This document shows positions 1 through 11,308 of a stretch of DNA of 64,000 bases, piece after piece. Each line of letters opens with the position of its first letter. Position 1 is the first letter of the stretch. The stretch lies in the NCBI RefSeq assembly GCF_009730915.1, contig NC_052479.1, positions 1,240,001 to 1,304,000 of the forward strand. The letters run 5' to 3'. The notes under the pieces were generated by a model. The model did not search any database, had not been told where the DNA came from, and worked only from the letters and a program-made list of their open reading frames with translations. Source of the stretch: Dioscorea cayenensis subsp. rotundata (lineage: Eukaryota > Streptophyta > Magnoliopsida > Dioscoreales > Dioscoreaceae). Made by a program: the position numbers and the translations under genes.

Positions 1-2202
1 GGACAAGGGCACCAAGCAATTGAGTTAAGTTGTTAACCTCTGCTGTTCCAAGTCATAATCAGGAAACAAAGCAGAGATGCACCTACAATCACTAAACATC
101 TAACAGATAGACCTTAAATTATCTCAAATCATGCAAACCTTCAATCATCCAGGCTTAGCATCAATGTGACACTGGCATTTCACTTGAGCTACTAAAAGAT
201 CAAGTTAGTAGTCTTTAGCATACCGAGGATCATCTTGAAGGCGTTCAGATGGAAGAAGAAGCATGAAATTCCGAAAATGGGTGTAGGAAATAGACCCTCC
301 TGTATCTGCATTCAGGTATCGCATCATAGCAGAAGCATTATCCTCACTGGCAGGAAGGCCTGCACTTTTGAGAGAGGTCAAAATTTGATTCTTTTGAAGG
401 GTGCCAGACTTGCTCAAACACAGGGTTGTATAAGCTCGAAGAATGGTTGGCTCCTTCTGCTCCATCAATGTCAAAAACTGTCTCCACCCAATTGACTTAG
501 AAAACAAATGGCTCCTCGTTCGACGCAAAAAATCCTTTGCATACCTCCTTGGCAGCCTTCTCTTTCTCATTGCAATCTCAAGATCTTCAAGTGTTACCTG
601 CCCATCACCATCTCTATCTAACTCCTCAAAAAACCGTCTTCCTGTATCAACAAAACAAAGTGATGATGCCAATAATCATACAGATGAAACCCAAACTAAC
701 ATTATGCCCAGTTCTGCTTGGGCATAAACTCATCTATGATCCTTTGGCGAATCTAAAGATTTCATAAAGAATGATGGTTCAAAGTAACTTTTTAACCAGC
801 AGTAGCTGAATCAAATTGTTAGATATTTAGCCATTGTCAATATAGTTTAGGCATTTCTGCATCCGTTCACTTGACAAAAGTTATGGAATTCCAAGTATCC
901 ACCAAACTTTCTCAATCAATTTTAAGAAAATCAAGAATCTCAAATCCATTAGAGCACATACAAACACACAAACAGGAACATGAGATAATTGCCAACATAC
1001 AGCTATTATACCAGAAGAAACAGCAAAACACAGTTACCATCAGCCTAATCAAAATGCAATTCAAATCAAAGTTCATGAGATAAATGCCAACATAGAGCTA
1101 TTAAACAAGAAGAAACAGCAAAACACAGTTATTGTCAGCCTAATCAAAATGCAATTCAAATCAAAGTTCATAGGAGCGGGACAGAATCCATACCTTCGGC
1201 CTCAGCATACCGAAAGAAGTCCTGGACGGAGAACAGTTTCTTCTTGTCTGGATGGTCAGCAGACGACCTCCCCAACTGAGGTATAAACTCAATCAATTCC
1301 GTCAACGAGACAGTGGACAATGTGGACCGCAACCGCTCCACATTCGATAAGGGAATGTTCAGCAAACCACTAGCAAGCTTCTGAGGGGTATTCTCCACCT
1401 CCTCTCTATCACCGCTCGGCCCTCGCTCCTCCCCTACCTCCTTCACTGTAGAAGCCGCCCCGACCAAACTCGGGGGCGTCCCTCCCACCCTAGCAAACAT
1501 CAAGCTGGAGAAGAAGCCGTCAACATCCGCCTTCTTCCCTTTGATAATGCCAGTGATTATTTTCACACGATCCAAATGCGAGAGTTGTTCACCACCCTCT
1601 ACACTACCTTCCTGATGGAAAAACTGAAGATTTTTCACAACGTTAAAGAACAGACAGCTTAGCAGCAATTCAATTGACAGGGCTTCTCCTACTCCCAAAC
1701 CGGACTTTCTAAATTCCTCCGGCGAGCTCCGGGTGCTGTCCTTCCGATCAGATCCTCTTCGCCCGGACTTCAAATCATCGTCTTTCACGGAATGGTTGTT
1801 GAAGCACCGCCCGGCGGACATCAACGGGGTGGGAAGAGCTTGAAAAAATCGATTGATATGAAAGGACCACGCGGCGGGCAACGCATCCCGATCCTCCTCC
1901 ACCTCCTTCTCAGTCCTCTTCTCCAGCTCATTCTTGCGCGAATTCGGAAACAACGATTCAAAAATGGGTACAATCGGAACCCTAACTACAAACGCCTCCT
2001 TCCTCTTCTCTTCATTCCCAACCAAAACGAACCCCGAGTCACACCCAGGCTTCTCCTTCCCCGATCGGCCGACCCTATCAAACTTCTCGAAGTTCTTCGA
2101 TTCAAAACTCTTCGCGGCATGCAAGAACCCGGATTCAATGGGCGAGATCACGTCCTTCACCGCGCGGAGGAACGAATCCACCGGATCAAAGCCGGAAACC
2201 AT
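1..2202 (-). CDS. EF-hand mitochondrial-type carrier (SAMTL-like), 5' part, cut by window edge
   Basis: Two coding exons are visible: 2202-1194 and 641-224. The first ends at AG|GTATGG in phase 1 and the second starts after GATACAG, giving the join E-G-R-R-F-F-E-E-L. Exon 2 ends at CTCG|GTATGC and the next exon lies outside the window, so 1-223 is intron. About 475 residues are encoded here. The start MVSGFDPVDSF is preferred over an in-frame ATG 12 codons upstream because it matches the plant family start (MVSG-x-DP). Near residues 345-356 lies a canonical EF-hand loop, DRDGDGQVTLED, and a degenerate second hand follows (NADTGGSISYTHF). The end, LQDDPR, is where Arabidopsis At2g35800, a predicted calcium-dependent S-adenosylmethionine carrier, runs into its six-helix carrier domain; that domain would be off the left edge. 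Family assignment is from recalled similarity; transport substrate is inference. Confidence 0.85.
982..1171. repeat. Two-copy 95-bp tandem duplication in SAMTL-like intron 1
   Basis: Copy 1 (982-1076) and copy 2 (1077-1171) both start with gagataa/t-tgccaacata and end with caaagttcat. I count 7 differences in 95 positions. The second copy ends 22 bp from the splice donor of coding exon 1 at 1193. Confidence 0.85.
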
Positions 2203-2319
2203 CGATCGAGATCTCAAAAACCAGACAACAATCCCCAAACCACGCTCTCAGGCGCCAGCTCTCATTGCTCTAAAGGAAAAACCCTAGAAAAGCTCAAGAG
2301 AGCTCTAATGGCGAAGGGT

Positions 2320-3546
2320 TTCACAGTCGAGAAAGCGGCGGAGAAATGGCTGCAAAGAATGCACGGCAGCGGAGGAGATGGGGCTATGTTTATCTTCAGA
2401 TCTTAAAGAGACCCAAAAAGTGACTGAAAACCAGACCATAAATGGGACCCACGTCGATAATGACAAGAGATGATCTCCAGGTGGGTTGGGTACGATGGGT
2501 TTCTTTTTGGGTGCGTTTTGTGTGTTATCGGGTCGGATCTTGTGTTGGGTTTCACGTATGAGAATACGAATGGATAGCGAGTGCCACGTCATACTTTAGT
2601 GGCATTGAAGTTGGTGTTTATCCAATGGGTTTGTTTTTTTTACAATTAACCCCCTTGAAAAGTTCATAATTATTTAACAATCACTCATTTTTTTTCCCCT
2701 ATAATAATAATTATTATTATTAATAAATCCAAAATTGTTTGAGTAGTTTGTCCGGCATTTTGGTTTTTTATGGTTTTAATTTTTAAGTTTCTTGTATTTG
2801 ACCAATCACACATGTGGACCATTTCAAACACTAATGATTTATCCACATGTGACGATAATATAAAATTGAAAAAAATAATAATAATAATTTTGCCTTTTTT
2901 AACATATCATCCCTTAAAAATATTTAAATTGTTTAAGAAACATCTCATGTTTTTATAATTTTATTTTGCTTGTACAAATTTTTATCTGGTAATTTATGAT
3001 GCATTAAATAATGGGTTATATCAAGAGTAATTAATTTTAATTAAAATATTTTATTTTATTTTTAAAATAAAAAAGTTTTGTTATGTTTTTTTAAGCCAGC
3101 CATGACTTCATTAAAAGTTGTCAAAAGACATGTATATACTAAACAAAATTTAATTTGATTGTATGTTGTATGAGGCTATGAAAGTTTTGCCACCTGTATC
3201 ATCAGGACCTTATATGATTTTTAAAAATTAAATCAAATTAATATATTTCACTTATTATGCAATTCTGGAACAGAGAAATACAATATTTTTTACCAAAGAC
3301 ACATCGAACTCATTTAGTAAACAATAATTAGATTCAAAATAGTGCATAAGTAGTACTGCTATGTAATATGAATAGTGTTTTCTATAGTAGTGTAGTAGTA
3401 CTTTTCGTAAGGTTTCAACCTTGCCCATCCACTGCTGGCAGCTACTGCTCGGCTAACTAGTGGTTGTCCAAATAACACCATTTCATGCATATCCATAGTC
3501 TTACGAAATAATTTTGTTTGGTGTTACACATTAATAGGTTGTCATC

Positions 3547-3585
<39 letters not shown>

Positions 3586-6240
3586 GAGCATTGTAAGAAA
3601 TAGACCATAGACTTGGGCTATGTTTGATATTCATTTAATGGTACCTGGTTTGATTAGCTAAAAATCAATTGAAACTTAAGCTTTAAAAAAAATCACTATT
3701 AAATTAATTTTTATAGCATAATAAATTATATTTAATGAGATGTCAACTGCCGATATAAAATCAAACAATAAATCCACAATATTAAAAAGTTTTGTGTATA
3801 ATAAAAAGGAATATTAACATCATAGATTTAAAAAAAAAACTTTTACTTTTTAATAACAAAAAAAAAAACAACATAGTTTTATTATTATGTTTCATATATG
3901 ATGTAAATACCTGTGAATTTTTGTTTTAATTTAGAGTTAAGATAGTTAAGATATATTATTTTAATAAACCATAGTTCAAATTTTATTTTTTTTATTAAAA
4001 TCCATTTATTTATTTTTAAATAAAGTGGATAAACCACTCCATTAGTTTTTATTTAAATTACTTTGTCAAATCTAATTTTTATATAAAAAAAGTCAACTAA
4101 ATAAGAAAAAATATCGGCCCTCATATATATATATATATATATACAGTAATGCCTTCAATAACATCTTTCTAGAAAAACCCATCAAATTCATAAAATTTTG
4201 TAAGAAATAGTCTCTTGAGAAGCATAAAGAAAAATTTACATATACACCCCCACTGATATCATATTTACATTCGATTATACCTACAAAAAACTAAAAGTAA
4301 TAATTAAAAACTAAATTTTATAAAATTAATGCACTCAAAAAATCCAAACTTTTTTATTTAGAGTCCTTTTTTTCATAATGTTTTAATCTCTTGTGAGGTC
4401 CACTTCGATGTTTTATTAATCAACTTTTAATTATTAATGGAATAATTAACCTATATATAATATATATATATATAAAGAAATTTATCTAGAAGTCATCAAA
4501 TTCATCGCAACTCGTCATGATTTGAAAAATTAATATAATCTCACCATGATCATCAAAAGCGCCTAAGATAGCTTTAATGTATTGCCTCTTGACTCCCACC
4601 AAATAACATTATTATTTTAGAGCCCAATACTTTTTATTTATTTATTACTAACATAATTTTAATCATCGATTGTTTTAAAATAAATAAATCATGCTTTTAT
4701 TAGAAAAATACAACAACCAATACCCTCTTAACTTATTGGAAATGAATCTTTTTTATTAAAATTAAACCAGAAAAAACCATATAAGGTGAAAACATAATTA
4801 TATTAAGATATTAACTTCACATATGTGCAATTTAAATGGAGGGCGTTCGTCCCCTATTTATAATATATATAAGGTAAATACAACGTGTATATAGAATGGA
4901 AGAGAACATTAAAATCTAAAATAAAAATAACCGATATAATATAATATTTAAAATTGCACAAATTATGAAGGTGAGGCGGAATTGAATGAAGTTATTTCTT
5001 GTAAAAAATTATTGGTAACACTCAAAAGATGATTGTCATAGACAATCATCCATCCTATATGAATTAATTAAGAGATTAATTGTTTTATTTAGCCACACTA
5101 TTGAAGGTTTAACCACTAGGAATAATGTTAAAAATGCCAAAAAAAGTTAAAACTTCATTTGATTGTTGATAGTGAATCTCCGACTTGAATTTGATGTGTT
5201 ATGTTATCTTGTTTATTCATTTTGAATATAAGATTTAAAGGAATTTTTGTTGATTGTGATAAATTAACAAATTTTAATGTTATGTAAGGAGACATGAGCA
5301 TTTTAATTTTTTATATGTTATACATATAATTTGCATAATTAATGAAGTATAAGGTACACACAGGTGCATAAAACCCCACAAAACAATGAAATTTTAATGT
5401 TATGTAAGCATATCATTGCAACATTTTATTTCATGTATTTTTTTATATATGAATATATATATATATATATATTAAAATTAATAAATCTGTTTTTTTTTCG
5501 TGTGAAATACTAACTTCTTGCGTTTTTCAGTTATCAATGAGAACAAGTCACAGCAGTTATAGGTTTTTATTTTATTTTTTAATTCATCTTTAATTTTTCC
5601 AAACTGCCATATTAAATATTAAAGTAAATAATATATTTAAAAAATAAACAAACACATGCTTTTAATGCTTTTAATACTTTTAACACACAAATTAATTTAT
5701 TTTAACAAAAGGAACAACAATGTCAATAGCAAATTTTAACTCAATTGAGCCCTTAACTCAGCTGAGATTTTAACACTCAGCTTAAATACCAATATACTAT
5801 GATATCATAAATGTCTCAAATTTTATAAAAAATTTCAATTAAATAGTTTAAATGGTCCTTTATTTTTTTGTGTGTATTTTTATTTCGATGAACCAATTTT
5901 AAAAAATTATAATTTGGTCATTTATCTTTAATTTTTATTATGATTTAGTCACCTAAACATACACTGTTAACGATGATCATATGTAAAATATGTATATTAA
6001 CTTTAAATAAAAATATATTACATATTTGAATGACCAAATCGTAATAAAAATTAAAAGTAAAAAAATACAATCGTAATTTTTAAAGATAAGGATGAAACTA
6101 TAAAAACAACAACGTAAAAGACGTTTATCCAAAAATTAAAAGTAAAAAATCACATGTATATTGTGTGCGTGTATATATATATTTACATTTACCACCCAAA
6201 ATAAAAAAAATAAAAAAAATAAAAAAAATAAAATTTGAAA
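2320..6240. other. AT-rich intergenic spacer
   Basis: Between the divergent SAMTL-like and IQD genes. 2203-2560 is GC-richer and probably holds the SAMTL-like promoter and 5' UTR. From 2600 on the DNA is strongly AT-rich with (TA)n tracts at about 3549-3583, 4121-4142 and 5451-5473. A small GC-richer patch at 3410-3480 is unexplained. No coding exon is seen. The palindromic element at 5868-6110 is listed separately. Confidence 0.6.
5868..6110. mobile_element. Palindromic MITE-like element
   Basis: Two long inverted arms face each other. Left arm about 5868-5951 contains aatttggtcatttatcttta and tttttattatgatttagtca; right arm about 6031-6110 reads tgaccaaatcgtaataaaaa then ttaaaagtaa. Reverse complementing the left arm gives tgactaaatcataataaaaa-ttaaagataa, with only a few mismatches over the first 30 positions; similarity continues outward through taatttttaaa and gatgaaac. 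The loop is about 80 bp and AT-rich. No transposase is present. Superfamily cannot be assigned. Confidence 0.6.
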
Positions 6241-6363
6241 AGTGAGAAAACTCGGTCCAAGGGCAGGGATGGAAAAACACATCGGGGCGATATTTACTTT
6301 GGAAAAGAAACAACAAGCTTCATTCCGTTGTCAAAAAAAACCCAAAAAAAGAAGAGGTTTTTG

Positions 6364-6412
6364 TTCTTCTTCTTCTTCTTCTTCTTCTTCTTCTTCTTCT
6401 TCGTCTTCGTTG
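6364..6412. repeat. (TTC)n microsatellite
   Basis: About 15 near-perfect TTC units upstream of the IQD transcription unit, followed at 6575-6630 by a CT-rich tract typical of plant core promoters and leaders. Confidence 0.9.
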
Positions 6413-6574
6413 ACACCCACCCCCACCATCTCCCATCCTTCCCATAGCTGTGGGTCCCACCTTTGGCCCCACCATTGTGGGGCCTAAGCGCAGGGAAAGG
6501 GCAAGGAGAAGCGAGAGGTACCGCTGTTGTTCTTTTGGGCAATCCTAGTTACCCCACCAATTGGGAACCACGGA

Positions 6575-6731
6575 TTTCTTGCTATTTCTTTCTTTCTCTC
6601 TTTCTCTCTCTCTATTTCTCGCTTTTTCTGATCACCGTATACCTCCTTGTTGTTTCATTGGATTCAGGGATTCATAAAGCTTTGATCTTTGGATCATTTA
6701 TTGATTGTTGTTTCACCGTCTGGGGACTCAG
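6575..6731 (+). promoter_or_regulatory. Probable 5' leader of the IQD gene with a leader intron
   Basis: A CT-rich stretch (6575-6640) precedes a good donor, tcag|gtatgg, at 6731/6732. The first coding exon starts at 7446, preceded by several possible acceptors after the T-rich run at 7361-7372 (for example gaagcag near 7396). This suggests a non-coding first exon and a leader intron of about 660 bp. It is inferred from splice-site shape only. Confidence 0.4.
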
Positions 6732-7445
6732 GTATGGACTTGAAATCTTTCATTCTTTTTAAGTTTTTGTGTTTTGGTTGGTTGATTTGGGATTGGTTTT
6801 GCTTTGGATTCATTCTAGGCTTTGGTAAAGCTGTGTTTGATGAGAAAGGTCTGGTTTTTAGGTTTCATTCTTTGTGTTGGATTGTTCTTGGTGAGAAAAG
6901 AAGCTGCTGATTTTTTTTTAAAAAAATTTAAAATTTGGAGGATTTTGTTCTTTTCTTCTTGTTTGGTGGAAAAGTTATGATTTTTATGATATTTCCTTTA
7001 AAAAAAAAAAAAAATTTTTTTTTGGTTGTTTTGACTTGAAAATTAAGAAGAAGAAGATAAAGTACTTGAAAATATGGAAGGGTCTGCTTTCTATGTTCAT
7101 TCTTTGTGTTGGATTGTGCTTGGCTAGGAAAAGAGCTTCTGAGTTTTTATTTCAGTGATTCTTTGTGGTTTTGAATCCATAATTAAGAAGAACAAAATCA
7201 AGTATTCGAAGGATCTGGTTTTTATGTTCATTCTTTGTGCCTGGTTGTTCTTTGTGAAAGAAAAGGCCTCTCAGGTTTCTTGTTTTCTTTTGTTTTGAGG
7301 GAATTTTGATAATTTCCCATGGCTTGATGGAAAAGATCTGAATTTTATGATTTTTCCTTGTTTTTTTTTTTATTTAATGAATTGAAGAAGAAGCAGAAGA
7401 AGAATTAACAACAACAACAGCAGCAGCAGCAACAAGTGTTTGAAG

Positions 7446-9281
7446 ATGGGAAAAAGGACTAAGTTGTTGACTGCTGTGAAGAAGGTCTTCAGCTCTAAAT
7501 CACAAGAAGAGCAGAACAACAAGGTTTTAGATTTGTTTCCATTATTTTCATTTCAGTTTGATAAAAACAAAACAAAACAAAACATAAACCCTCACCTTTG
7601 TTGTGATTCCAAATAGAAACGAAGAAAATGGAAGGCATGCTGCAGCAAAGGTTTCGATGAATCTTCTGTCAGTGATGATCCAGCTGTTCCTCCTCCTCCT
7701 CCAATTCCTGCCCAGGATGTTAAACTACCAATCAATGGACAAGATCAGAGTCAGCATGCCCGCTCTGTTGCACTTGCGAGTGCTGTTGCGGCTGAGGCTG
7801 CTGCCGTTGCTGCTCAGGCAGCTGCGGAGGTTGTTCGCCTCACCAATTCAGCGAAGTTCTCTGATCCATCGAAGGAGGGCCTTGCCGCAATTAAGATCCA
7901 AACTGCCTTTCGAGGACATTTGGTATACAAACTCATCCAACTGTTCTTCCTTTCTTATTATTAACATTATCATCTTGTATTGATTATGCCAAGTCAGTAA
8001 GAATGTTTATATAATTTGTTTTTGGAAGTTCTTTGCTCGGTTAATCACATCTTCGGTTGTGGTTGTTGTGCTGACAAATTCAGTGATTTATAAGATATTT
8101 TTTATCAAAGTATATTTTCTATATCTGCATACATTCTAATTTTGAGATTCGTATTTAGGCGCGAAGAGCGTTGCAGTCATTAAGAGGACTAGTTAGGCTG
8201 AAGTCATTGATTGAAGGGGATAATTTCAAGCGTCAAACCACCAATACCATACATTGTACGCAGAAAATGGCACGAATTCAATCAGAAATTCATATTAGAC
8301 GAAAGCAGATGTTGGAGCAAAAACAGGCTTCGCAGAAGTTACTGCAGATAAAACGTGAAAAAGAACTCGAGAAATTAAGGGTACACATGTCACCAATGTC
8401 TTTAATTTGTTCTTGTTAGTCAGTGTTTAATATAACTGATTGCAACTTCTCATGTGTCGTCGTTCTAGTTGGGCGAGGAATGGGATGTCAGTACGCAATC
8501 GAAAGAGAAACTCGAAGCTGATTTGGTGAGTAAGCAAGAAGCTGCTATAAGACGAGAGAGAGCAATGGCTTATGCATTTTCTCATCAGGTACCGACAACA
8601 TTCATGAAAATAAAACTTTATCATTCTTCTTCTCTCAATTATACATTAAACTATTGTTGAATACAGTGGAAGACAGGATCGAGAGTGGTAAAATCAACAT
8701 TTGCAGACCCGAGTAATCCCAACTGGGGATGGAGCTGGACGGAACGATGGATGGCAGCAAGGCCATGGGAGAGTCGGAATGTAACAGATAAGGAAGTAGG
8801 CAGTGAGACTGCTTCGACCAAAAGTGCAGTCCGTCCTCTCGATCGCCACTCACCTTCTACTCCCGCATCGAAGGCATCATCAACTGTGGGCAGGAAAACA
8901 AAGCCAGCAAGCCCAAGAGGCGGCTGGAAAACTCCCGATGATGATTCACGGAGTGTGCTCAGCATGAACTCAGAGCGACACAGACGATACTGCTTGACAG
9001 CGTCGTCTGCAAGGGACGATGAGAGCCTTGCAAGTTCTTCATCAGTGCGAAGTTACATGGCATCCACAGAGTCAACAAAGGCAAGGTCTCGGCTTCAGAG
9101 CCCATTGGTCAAGCGTGCAGAATCTCCGAATAAGTCCCCGGCATCAGCAAAGAAGCGACTATCTTTCACCGCTGCAGAAAAAGTTAGCATATCACCTTCA
9201 CAGCCACGGCGACACTCCGGGCCTCCTAAGATAGACGTCAACACTTTGAAAAAGGATTTGCCTACTCACCCACAAGCATGA
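7446..9281 (+). CDS. IQ67-domain (IQD) calmodulin-binding protein
   Basis: Five exons, all joined in phase 0: 7446-7523, 7617-7922, 8159-8380, 8469-8588 and 8667-9281, giving about 446 residues. The start MGKRTKLLTAVKKVF is the usual IQD N-terminus. The IQ67 domain begins near residue 114 (AAIKIQTAFRGHL) and continues in exon 3 (ARRALQSLRGLVRLKSL). An intron falls exactly inside this domain in phase 0, a hallmark of the family. Downstream conserved pieces are WDVSTQSKEKLEADL, RRERAMAYAFSHQ and NPNWGWSWTERWMAARPWE, followed by a Ser/Lys-rich basic tail. IQD proteins bind calmodulin and act as scaffolds at microtubules, membrane or nucleus. The motif set fits the IQD1-4/IQD5-type subgroup; which member is not decided. 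Confidence 0.93.
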
Positions 9282-9451
9282 TACAAGCAAATGCAGCGGC
9301 TAGTCGGAATTTTTCTTTTGTTTTTGTGCACTGAGCTTTTGTTTGCTTTATTCACAGCAGTTAACTTGTTTGTATGAAGGTTTGAGTTTGAGTGCCATGA
9401 TTTAGTACCTCAACTGAGTTTGCAGAGATTGGTGTTTGTTAAATAAGGTCT

Positions 9452-9456
<5 letters not shown>

Positions 9457-9529
<73 letters not shown>
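9457..9529. repeat. (TG)n microsatellite
   Basis: An uninterrupted run of roughly 35 TG units about 180 bp after the IQD stop codon, probably in or just beyond its 3' UTR. Confidence 0.95.
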
Positions 9530-9909
9530 TTAACATTTGGGTTGCAAAGAATACAGCTTTTCTTCTTCATCTTCTCCATCTTCTTCATCTGCATGTATTT
9601 GGTTGTGTATAATTTTGATAATTAATTTGACTGGTTTATGCTAATCTGCAATAAGCAGAACTTCTTAATGTATTAATAAATAAACATCGACAGCATGCTA
9701 TATGTTTTTTAGAAGCAAGGTAATTAAACAGCATCTGGATGGTTGGCTAACATGACCTTGTGTGCTTCTTTCACCTTGTCCAGTGTCATGAGAGTTCAAT
9801 TAAAACTGCAGCAAAGATTCATTCAAGTTAACAACCACAAGCACACCAAGAAGAAGCCAAATTGGAAAAGAATCCGCCTCTAAGTTATCTTTCTAGCTGA
9901 AAACCATGA

Positions 9910-9990
9910 CATGCTCAAACCTTAGCTATGTTGGCATATAAGGTTGAGCTTGAGGGTCGAACTCGTCTCTTCTGCAGGACTCAAACACTC
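9910..9990 (+). mobile_element. Possible tRNA-derived SINE remnant
   Basis: tagctatgttgg at 9923-9934 matches the RNA polymerase III A-box consensus at 11 of 12 positions, and ggtcgaactc at 9955-9964 resembles a B box. The 32-bp spacing is acceptable. No cloverleaf, tail or target-site duplication was found, so chance is possible. Confidence 0.25.
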
Positions 9991-10263
9991 TACGCAGGCG
10001 ATCTAATGTCATGCAAGTAGATGAAGAGGTGGTTGGGCAAAGGTGCTTTTGAAGCCAACTTTTTTTAAAGGCAAGTGCATCACTTTGCCCAAATGTTCAT
10101 TTGGGTTTGGGTGCAGAATTTAAAAGAAAAAGTACAGGCCAAAACTGCTGACATTTTTCTTAGTTTAGGGAGTATTCCTTCACTTTTCTTCTTTAGTTCA
10201 AGCACCACAATGAGCTGGTTTTAGATTCCAGAATGGAACAGGATGAATGTGGATGATAAATGT

Positions 10264-10492
10264 TTTTTTGGGAAAGAGGAGCGGGACGAACCCACTAGAG
10301 ATCCAGGGACGTGTACAAGCCTCGGTGGAATAAATGGGGATAGAGCCGCGCTCACGTGGACGCTGGAACCACCCATACACAACCACTATTCATAACTCCC
10401 AGAAATGTGCCCTCAGCCGAGAATCGAACTCTCACCACTCGGTGAGAGCTCTATTGATGACCCGTGTACCAATAGACCCAAAGGTCGTTGGC
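10264..10492 (-). mobile_element. tRNA-derived SINE, complete-looking, 229 bp
   Basis: The element lies between two perfect copies of an 18-bp duplication, aatgtggatgataaatgt, at 10246-10263 and 10493-10510. On the minus strand it starts with a tRNA-like head (tgggtctattggtacacggg, then the B-box-like gagttcgattctc), continues with a GC-rich body containing gagcgcggctc and cgtccctgg, and ends in a short oligo-A. It encodes no protein. The copy at 15730-15911 shares head, B box and body motifs. Confidence 0.85.
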
Positions 10493-11308
10493 AATGTGGA
10501 TGATAAATGTTGGACCAGCAATGGAAAGCTAAATGTCTTCTTTTAATAAACTACATTCTAAATGAAATTTTCGATAGCTTTATTGAGTTAAAGAAACAAT
10601 TATAGGAAAAATAAACACATGAGCACCTGATTCCAATAATAAGATCAGCATCTGTTCTTGTCATAGTAAGCTGGAAGCCATTCCAAGCTTGAATTCCATA
10701 TTTACCAGCATATGCAGAATTTTATACATAATTCTTCGGAAAACCGAATGAGATGAAAATTATATGTACAGTTTCGATGAAAATTACATGGGGTAAAAGA
10801 AAAAAAAAAAAAACCAAAATTAGTGATTCAGCCTTTGCTCATGGAGCTATATTCTTCATTTGAGATTACAATCAAGAACCAAATGAAATGTTTCCTTGTG
10901 AAAGCATTAAAATCATATAATCTTACAAGTGAAATGCAGTGAGTAATCCTGGATTTGACAAGTCCATTTGAGAATTATTTTATTCAAAAATATCCATCTT
11001 AAAAAAAATCATAAATTTAATTTTCTAATTTTGATTCCACTCCACATACCAAATTTACTAGACTAACATATAAACATAAGACAATTAAGAAAAGGCTTAT
11101 AACTGTAGAGCCACTAACAAAACAGGTGCCTCATCTTATATACTCAATAGCCAGTAAGACACAATAAATCACTCAAACCACAAATACCAAACAAATATAG
11201 ATTGTGTTTAAGATTCATATATATATGCCTACAAACATAGTTTTTTCAGTACTCACAGCCCAGCAAACATATGCATATATTCATTACATGGAGAAAAAAG
11301 GAGAGATT

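Larger units (their letters stand above)
9282..11308. other. Convergent intergenic region
   Basis: Between the 3' ends of the IQD (+) and PLAC8 (-) genes. It holds the IQD 3' UTR, a long (TG)n tract, a weak tRNA-like patch at 9910-9990 and the SINE at 10264-10492. The rest is AT-rich with no exon recognised. Confidence 0.6.

Noticed and set aside
1792-2406. A 204-residue plus-strand open frame
   Set aside because: It is antisense to SAMTL-like exon 1, which has a recognised family N-terminus and consistent splice sites; its codon content follows from the GC-rich opposite strand.
6242-6542. Open frames over the TTC repeat (poly-Ser, poly-Phe, poly-Lys)
   Set aside because: They are produced by the microsatellite in each frame and have no conserved sequence around it.
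8651-8965. Minus-strand open frames opposite IQD exon 5
   Set aside because: Shadows of the IQD coding exon without splice context or similarity.
10387-10470. Possible functional tRNA gene on the minus strand
   Set aside because: A B box is present, but no acceptor stem pairing was found and the segment is the head of a SINE with target duplications.
10198-10546. Short open frames on both strands around 10.3 kb
   Set aside because: They fall in the SINE and its target duplications.
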